A DNA stretch of 23,976 nt, from positions 1 to 23,976 of IMG/VR virus record IMGVR_UViG_3300009412_001249; one strand, 5' to 3'. Within the stretch, counting starts at the first letter, position 1; the number at the start of each line of letters is the position of its first letter. The notes beneath the pieces are model-generated. The model searched no databases, was not told where the DNA came from, and saw only the letters and a program-made list of their open reading frames with translations. The DNA is from a virus. Made by a program: the position numbers and the translations under genes. Shown one piece after another: positions 20,014 through 23,976 of the stretch.

Positions 20014-21230
20014 TGCAGATACGCAACAGAGTAAAGGAGCTACGCTCCGTCAAGGCGTCCGAGCTTCTGCCACACCCGGAGAACTGGCGCCAGCACCCAC
20101 CGGCTCAGCGTCGGGCGATTGAAGCGGTCCTCGGGGAGATAGGGTACGCTGATGCGATCCTCGCGCGGGAGACGCCGGACGGCCTACAGATACTCGACGG
20201 GCACCTACGAGCCGAGACCACCCCGGATACGGAAGTCCCGGTGCTCGTACTCGACCTCGACGACGACGAGGCCCGCAAGCTCCTGCTGACGCTGGACCCC
20301 TTGGCGGCGATGGCGGAGGCGGACACCGATGCCATCAAGACCCTTGCCGATGCAGCCGCATTCGACAGCGATGTCCTGTCGCAACTCGTTGCGTCCGTCG
20401 CAGATGGTGGGCTAGCAACGCTCACGTTGCCCGAGGACCCGAAAGAGGAAACCCACGACACTGGCGCCGCTATAGATGCAGCCGAGGCGGACGACTACGC
20501 TGCAACGGTGCAACGGGGCCAGGTGTGGCAGCTCGGCGAGCACCGGCTGATGTGCGGGGACTCGACCGACGAGGAGGACGTGGGGGCGTTGCTGGGTGGG
20601 GTGACGCCTAATCTCATGGTGACCGACCCGCCCTATGGGGTTAGCTATGACGCGATTTGGCGCGCCGACGCTGGGTTAACTGCCAGGACAGGCCCAAGAG
20701 TCGGCACCGTCACGAACGACGACCGGGCCGATTGGAGCGAGGCATGGGCGCTATTCCCAGGCGCCGTTGCTTACGTGTGGCATGACGCGACGGCGCAAGA
20801 GGTTCAGGAAAGCCTAAAGGCCAAGGGGTTCGAGACGCGATCCCAAATCGTATGGGCCAAGACACGATTCGCAATCGGGCGAGGTCATTACCATTGGCAG
20901 CATGAGTCGTGCTGGTATGCCGTCCGAAAGGGCAAGACCGCCGCATGGGCTGGCGATCGATCCCAGACGACGCTATGGGCTATCCCGCTAGACGCTAACG
21001 TCGAGGGAGGGCACAGCACCCAGAAGCCGCTCGAATGCATGGAGCGCCCGATACGCAACCACGAGGGCGATGTCTACGAGCCCTTCGTCGGATCTGGGAC
21101 AACCATCATCGCAGCGGAGCGCCTAGGGCGGCGGTGCTATGCTTTGGACATTGAGCCTCGCTACTGCGACGTCACAATCCGACGCTGGGAAGACTACACT
21201 GGCCAGAAGGCGGTGCTGGTCGATGGGTAG
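20010..21230 (+). CDS. ParB-domain / DNA methyltransferase fusion
   Basis: A 406-residue protein. Residues 12 to about 100 are a ParB/sulfiredoxin-like N-terminal domain (SELLPHPENWRQHP, then ILDGHLRAE at 61-69). Residues about 165-406 are a beta-class methyltransferase with DPPYG at 206-210 and motif I-like EPFVGSGTT at 357-365, suggesting adenine-N6. This fusion is widespread in phages just ahead of terminase genes, as here. The ParB part may bind DNA or hydrolyse nucleotide to guide methylation. DNA protection is the usual proposal. The stop overlaps the terminase small subunit start. Confidence 0.92.
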   Translation: MMQIRNRVKELRSVKASELLPHPENWRQHPPAQRRAIEAVLGEIGYADAILARETPDGLQILDGHLRAETTPDTEVPVLVLDLDDDEARKLLLTLDPLAAMAEADTDAIKTLADAAAFDSDVLSQLVASVADGGLATLTLPEDPKEETHDTGAAIDAAEADDYAATVQRGQVWQLGEHRLMCGDSTDEEDVGALLGGVTPNLMVTDPPYGVSYDAIWRADAGLTARTGPRVGTVTNDDRADWSEAWALFPGAVAYVWHDATAQEVQESLKAKGFETRSQIVWAKTRFAIGRGHYHWQHESCWYAVRKGKTAAWAGDRSQTTLWAIPLDANVEGGHSTQKPLECMERPIRNHEGDVYEPFVGSGTTIIAAERLGRRCYALDIEPRYCDVTIRRWEDYTGQKAVLVDG

Positions 21231-21801
21231 GATCGAAAAGTTCGACGCAGTAAAGAAGAAGGAGTACATCCGGCTCCTTACCGCCGGTGGGCGTCGGATG
21301 GCGTGCGCGGCTCAGGTAGGCGTCAACGCCCGGACCGTCGAGAAGCACATGCACAAGTATCCGGCCTTCGCCGAGGACGTATCCTATGCGGAGACTACGG
21401 CGAACGAGCGCGTCGAGGGGGCGATGTACCTCTCGGCGATCGGCGGCAACGTAACGGCGCAGCAGGTTTGGCTATACAACCGGAGCCCGGAGCGGTGGAA
21501 GAACGCACAGCGGCACGAGGTATCAGGTGAAATCGACCTCAACGTCTACGACGACCCCAGGAAAGCCCTCCTCGATAAGCTCGGTCTCCACTTTGGAAGA
21601 CTTGAGCAGGCTGAAGCAGAAGGACTCCTTGACGGCACTCGTGCTCTCTCTGCCGGAGGAGGAAGCGAGAGCCCTCCTATACGAGTGGACGTTCTGGGCG
21701 CGAACGGAGCAGATGCCGCCGCCGGGGGCATGGCTGACGTGGCTGATCCTAGCGGGGAGGGGTTGGGGGAAGACGAGGACGGGCGCCGAGACAGTCCGTG
21801 A
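21223..21801 (+). CDS. terS: Terminase small subunit
   Basis: A 192-residue protein; ATG 21223 lies 8 bases inside the end of the methyltransferase gene and is preferred over frame openings from 21139. Residues 1-60 form a helix-turn-helix (DAVKKKEYIRLLTAGGRRMA, GVNARTVEKHMHKYP), followed by a helical oligomerisation part (NERVEGAMYLSAIGGN, VWLYNRSPERWK). These features fit phage terminase small subunits that recognise the packaging site. The last 75 residues are Gly/Ala/Asp-rich and out of frame over the terL start, so they may be non-functional tail. Confidence 0.82.
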   Translation: MGRIEKFDAVKKKEYIRLLTAGGRRMACAAQVGVNARTVEKHMHKYPAFAEDVSYAETTANERVEGAMYLSAIGGNVTAQQVWLYNRSPERWKNAQRHEVSGEIDLNVYDDPRKALLDKLGLHFGRLEQAEAEGLLDGTRALSAGGGSESPPIRVDVLGANGADAAAGGMADVADPSGEGLGEDEDGRRDSP

Positions 21802-22894
21802 CGGCGTAGACTCTGGTCGCTCGGGCAGGTGGGCGCTGGTGGCTCGGACACCGGCGGACATCCGGGACACGATGATCGAGGGGGAGTCCGGCCTGATCGC
21901 TGTTTCACCACCGCATCAACGGCCAACCTACAACAAGGCCAACCGGAAGCTATCGTGGCCCAACGGTGCCTTCGCGCTTTGCTTTAGCTCCTATGAGCCC
22001 GACCAGCTACGAGGCCCCCAGTTCGACGAGGCATGGTGCGACGAGTTGGGATCGTGGAAATACCCGCGGGAGACGTGGAACAACCTGCAATTCGGCCTTC
22101 GCCTCGGGCAGGCACCGAGGGTCACCATCACCACGACACCGAAGCCCATCAAGCTCCTGAAGGAGATTATGAGGGAGCCGGGCACCGTGACCACCAGGGG
22201 CGCCACCTACGACAACATGGCGAACCTGCCCCCGTCCTTCTTCGCCGCCATCATCCGCAAGTACGAGGGCACCAACCTAGGGCGTCAGGAGATATACGCC
22301 GAGCTGATAGAGCAGTTAGAGGGGGCGCTATGGCAGCGGGCCTGGATCGACGATCGGCGCGTGGCGCTTGGTACACCTGAGCAGTACAATATCCGACGAC
22401 TTGTGGTAGCCATAGACCCGAACGTTACGACTTCCGAGGAGAGCGATGAGGCGGGAATCGTAGCGGCTGGGATCGGAGAGAACAGCCACGGTTACGTCTT
22501 CCGGGACGCCTCGGGCAGGATGTCGCCGCTGGACTGGGCTAACCGGGCCATCGACCTCTACCTGGAGCTAAAGGCCGACACCATCGTTGCAGAAGCGAAC
22601 AACGGCGGCGAACTGGTGGAGATTACCATCGGCGTCGCCGCTCGAAATCGTGGTATGGTGGTGCCGGTTCAGCTAGTCCACGCGAGTCGAGGGAAACGTA
22701 CCCGTGCGGAGCCGGTAGCGGCACTGTACCAACAGGGCAAGGTCCACCACGTCGGGGAGTTCCCGGACCTCGAAGATCAGATGTGCACCTGGGAGAACAA
22801 GCCGGGGGAAGCGTCGCCGGACCGCCTCGATGCTGTCGTGTGGGGCCTGTCCGAGCTTATGCTGGAGGGGGAGCCAAGCGTGAGGTTCGTTTGA
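21527..22894 (+). CDS. terL: Terminase large subunit
   Basis: A 455-residue protein if GTG 21527 (with GAGG six bases upstream) is the start; TTG 21602 and TTG 21629 would give 430 or 421 residues, closer to family norms. The ATPase has Walker A AGRGWGKT at 76-83 after PPPGAWLTWLIL, and an acidic FDEAWCDELG Walker-B region. The nuclease half starts near VVAIDPN (first acid) and includes DTIVAEANNGG and RLDAVVWGL, the RNase-H-like metal ligands. It cuts concatemers and powers packaging into the procapsid. It contains the first copy of a 33-bp sequence repeated downstream. Confidence 0.92.
   Translation: MKSTSTSTTTPGKPSSISSVSTLEDLSRLKQKDSLTALVLSLPEEEARALLYEWTFWARTEQMPPPGAWLTWLILAGRGWGKTRTGAETVRDGVDSGRSGRWALVARTPADIRDTMIEGESGLIAVSPPHQRPTYNKANRKLSWPNGAFALCFSSYEPDQLRGPQFDEAWCDELGSWKYPRETWNNLQFGLRLGQAPRVTITTTPKPIKLLKEIMREPGTVTTRGATYDNMANLPPSFFAAIIRKYEGTNLGRQEIYAELIEQLEGALWQRAWIDDRRVALGTPEQYNIRRLVVAIDPNVTTSEESDEAGIVAAGIGENSHGYVFRDASGRMSPLDWANRAIDLYLELKADTIVAEANNGGELVEITIGVAARNRGMVVPVQLVHASRGKRTRAEPVAALYQQGKVHHVGEFPDLEDQMCTWENKPGEASPDRLDAVVWGLSELMLEGEPSVRFV
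22155..22187 (+). repeat. 33-bp direct repeat, copy 1 (inside terL)
   Basis: The stretch beginning TCCTGAAGGAGATTATGAGG and ending GGGCACCG is found again without change at 23302-23334. Here it encodes LKEIMREPGT of the terminase ATPase, where it fits the family, so this is the source copy. Confidence 0.95.
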
Positions 22895-23037
22895 TTACGC
22901 TAGGGCTTGTCGACGGGCAAGCGGAGGTGGGGGCACCGATCAAAGCCACCCCACTCGCTTCTAAAACGAGTCCCTTCGGCCACTCGGGCAACTCTCCGCG
23001 AGGGGAGCCAAGTGCTTGACGTGTGGTACTCGTCTAT
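22895..23037 (+). other. Structured intergenic stretch after terL
   Basis: No convincing gene is seen. The stretch holds a run of short inverted repeats: GCTTG...CAAGC (near 22905-22922), ACTCG...CGAGT around CTTCTAAAA (near 22952-22972), and CTCTCC-GCGA-GGGGAG at 22992-23007, a stem with a GNRA-type tetraloop. A TTGACG at 23016 lacks a well-placed -10. It might be an RNA element, a promoter leader for the head genes, or the packaging site. Confidence 0.4.
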
Positions 23038-23262
23038 ATGAATGACGAAAGCCACGCCGCCCGTCTGAAGGCGTTTGAGCATACCCTTGGCGTGATCGAG
23101 GAGGGCTCACTGGTGCCTTCCCCGGAAATGCAGGAGGAGTTTGCGGCGATGTTCGCGGTGCTCCTAGCCGAGCACCCTATCGAGAGTTGCTTGAAGGCGG
23201 TCTTCCATTTAGGCCAAATCTACGAGCGGTCGGGCACTCTGCTCGACGTTGGGGAAGTCTAG
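23038..23262 (+). CDS. Small hypothetical protein after terL
   Basis: A 74-residue helical protein from ATG 23038 (MNDESHAARLKAFEHTLGVI, later EEFAAMFAVLLAEHPIESCL). It has no good ribosome binding site, and an in-frame GTG at 23023 is an alternative start. No motif was recognised. The following ATG comes two bases after its stop, which suggests an operon. Confidence 0.55.
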   Translation: MNDESHAARLKAFEHTLGVIEEGSLVPSPEMQEEFAAMFAVLLAEHPIESCLKAVFHLGQIYERSGTLLDVGEV

Positions 23263-23264
23263 CC

Positions 23265-23726
23265 ATGAAGCGTTGTCGATCGTGGCATTGGGCATACCAG
23301 GTCCTGAAGGAGATTATGAGGGAGCCGGGCACCGAAGCACGAAGGCCCCCACCAGACGCCGGGGCTGGTCGTGGGCGAGTCGGCACAGGGCGCGGCGATG
23401 GCGGCGGGGCTGAACGCATGAGGCGGCCGTGGCTGGTCAAGATGGTCGGGACGTCCATGACGCCGACGCTCCAGCCCGGTGATCGCTGCGTCGTGGTGCG
23501 GTACCGGCTCAGCTTTTGCGTCGTGATCGCTCGGCCTATCGTGGACCTCGACCTTGTCGTGAAGAGGATAACCACGTTCACCGTCGGCCGGGGACGGGGT
23601 GTTGTCGCCGACCTCCGCAGTGACAACCGGGACGTGGTCGACTACCCGGATGTCCCAATCGACAAGGTCCTTGGTCGCGTCTCGTTCCGCTACTGGCCGC
23701 CGCGCCGGGTCGGGTGGGTGCGATGA
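23265..23726 (+). CDS. S26 (signal-peptidase-like) serine protease, N-terminal region scrambled
   Basis: The frame from ATG 23265 (GGGGAAG upstream) gives 153 residues; ATG 23418 would give 102. The last 100 residues match S26 peptidases: VGTSMTPTLQPGD holds the Ser nucleophile, DLVVKR lies 36 residues later with the general-base Lys, then SDNRDVVD and KVLGRVSFRYWPPRRVG. The size and lack of a membrane segment resemble Ni-SOD maturation proteases more than true signal peptidases. The first 50 residues contain the terL 33-bp copy and a low-complexity stretch. Another frame ends in GLVVGESAQGAAMAAGLNA at TGA 23419-23421, overlapping ATG 23418, so the upstream part is probably a separate, broken gene. 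Confidence 0.65.
   Translation: MKRCRSWHWAYQVLKEIMREPGTEARRPPPDAGAGRGRVGTGRGDGGGAERMRRPWLVKMVGTSMTPTLQPGDRCVVVRYRLSFCVVIARPIVDLDLVVKRITTFTVGRGRGVVADLRSDNRDVVDYPDVPIDKVLGRVSFRYWPPRRVGWVR
23302..23334 (+). repeat. 33-bp direct repeat, copy 2 (in the S26 gene leader region)
   Basis: An exact copy of 22155-22187, in the same reading phase, giving LKEIMREPGT between WHWAYQV and EARRPPP. Flanking bases differ at once on both sides. It looks like a patch copied from terL into a gene that ended in another frame. Confidence 0.95.
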
Positions 23727-23842
23727 TGTACTGGTGCTCTATTCGTAATGGGACAAGGCGCCGAGGCTCAGGACATGAGGGACACCACCACGCCGCCATC
23801 GGGCTCCCGCGGGATAACGGCGCGGTGGACATCTACGCGTAA
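23723..23842 (+). CDS. Possible 39-residue protein
   Basis: ATG 23723 overlaps the S26 stop (ATGA); a second ATG follows at once. The product is basic and His-rich (MMYWCSIRNGTRRRGSGHEG, then HHHAAIGLP). No family was recognised, and its small size leaves doubt. Its end lies 12 bases before the stem that covers the next gene's ribosome binding site. Confidence 0.35.
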   Translation: MMYWCSIRNGTRRRGSGHEGHHHAAIGLPRDNGAVDIYA

Positions 23843-23853
23843 CTGCGGCGGCC

Positions 23854-23904
23854 CGGTCGCCTCCGCAACAACCTGAGAGGGGATTCGCAAGGGGGAGGCG
23901 ACCG
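23854..23904 (+). promoter_or_regulatory. Hairpin hiding the ribosome binding site of the next gene
   Basis: CGGTCGCCTCC (23854-23864) is perfectly complementary to GGAGGCGACCG (23894-23904), an 11-bp stem with a 29-base loop. The right arm contains GGAGG, the ribosome binding site for GTG 23907. Folding would block initiation unless ribosomes, a protein or melting opens the stem. Confidence 0.68.
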
Positions 23905-23906
23905 TC

Positions 23907-23976
23907 GTGCTAGAACGATCAGATAGCCTGGTAGGGCTTATGGGGCGCTACCTCAAGAGCCGTATCAGGGCAGCGA
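23907..23976 (+). CDS. Start of next structural gene, probably portal (cut by window end)
   Basis: GTG 23907 lies eight bases after GGGGGAGG. The 23 visible residues read MLERSDSLVGLMGRYLKSRI and are open to the window edge. Portal genes usually follow terL, and portal proteins often start with a short amphipathic helix like this. The identity is inferred from position alone. Confidence 0.5.
   Translation, partial: MLERSDSLVGLMGRYLKSRIRAA

Noticed and set aside
22033-22380. 115-aa ORF inside terL
   Set aside because: Wrong-frame reading of terminase ATPase/nuclease sequence.
23016-23043. Promoter ahead of the 23038 gene (TTGACG with TATATG)
   Set aside because: The spacing of 13 or 15 bases is too short for a sigma-70 promoter.
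23177-23626. 149-aa minus-strand ORF over the S26 gene
   Set aside because: Pro/Arg-rich antisense; the plus strand carries clear S26 motifs.

Overview
This window looks like about 24 kb of a GC-rich, tailed (siphovirus-type) bacteriophage or prophage. The evidence is tail genes at the left end, a λ-like control and replication block in the middle, and terminase genes at the right end running into what is probably the portal gene. Shine-Dalgarno sites of AGGAGG type precede many genes, and most genes overlap by 1-14 bases. The host cannot be named from the sequence; a GC-rich bacterium (Actinobacteria- or Chloroflexota-like) is only a guess. No integrase, endolysin, capsid gene, tRNA or CRISPR array is visible.

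Layout. (1) 1-6688, plus strand: end of the tape measure gene with 87-bp repeats, a large tail/baseplate protein, a small Cys-rich protein, a fiber with a C-terminal S74 chaperone-protease, two unknown proteins, and four small or single-membrane-segment proteins where lysis or host-surface genes would be expected. (2) 6685-11945, minus strand: a leftward operon starting from a promoter near 11945. It carries five small early-type genes, then an unknown 336-aa protein, a DNA methyltransferase fused to a PD-(D/E)XK-like nuclease domain, and a small protein that appears to be translated through a leader peptide. (3) 11873-12000: divergent promoters around an imperfect palindrome. The rightward promoter drives a leaderless XRE repressor. 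(4) 11998-14558: two XRE regulators, an unknown protein with a fresh in-frame duplication, a winged-helix replication initiator with five internal 23-bp iterons and a flanking AT-rich stretch (a λ O/ori arrangement), and a DnaC-type helicase loader.

(5) 14555-21230: DNA modification and recombination genes. These are an SPPY methyltransferase, a PAPS-reductase-like protein, a RusA-type resolvase with zinc ribbons at both ends, small Cys-rich proteins and a ParB-methyltransferase fusion. Inside this block, 15970-17503 is a zone of gene decay holding three broken genes in a row: an ASCH-like/helicase-loader chimera, a radical-SAM gene cut off at its first cluster cysteine, and a gene with a one-base frameshift that may be distantly related to AcrVA2. 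(6) 21223-23976: terminase small and large subunits, a structured non-coding stretch, a small unknown gene, an S26 (signal-peptidase-like) protease behind a 33-bp copy of terminase sequence, and the probable portal start whose ribosome binding site lies in an 11-bp stem.

The most notable items are the iteron origin inside the initiator gene, the leaderless repressor with its operator-like palindrome, the run of three broken genes at 15970-17503, and the methyltransferase-nuclease cassette at 6685-9295.
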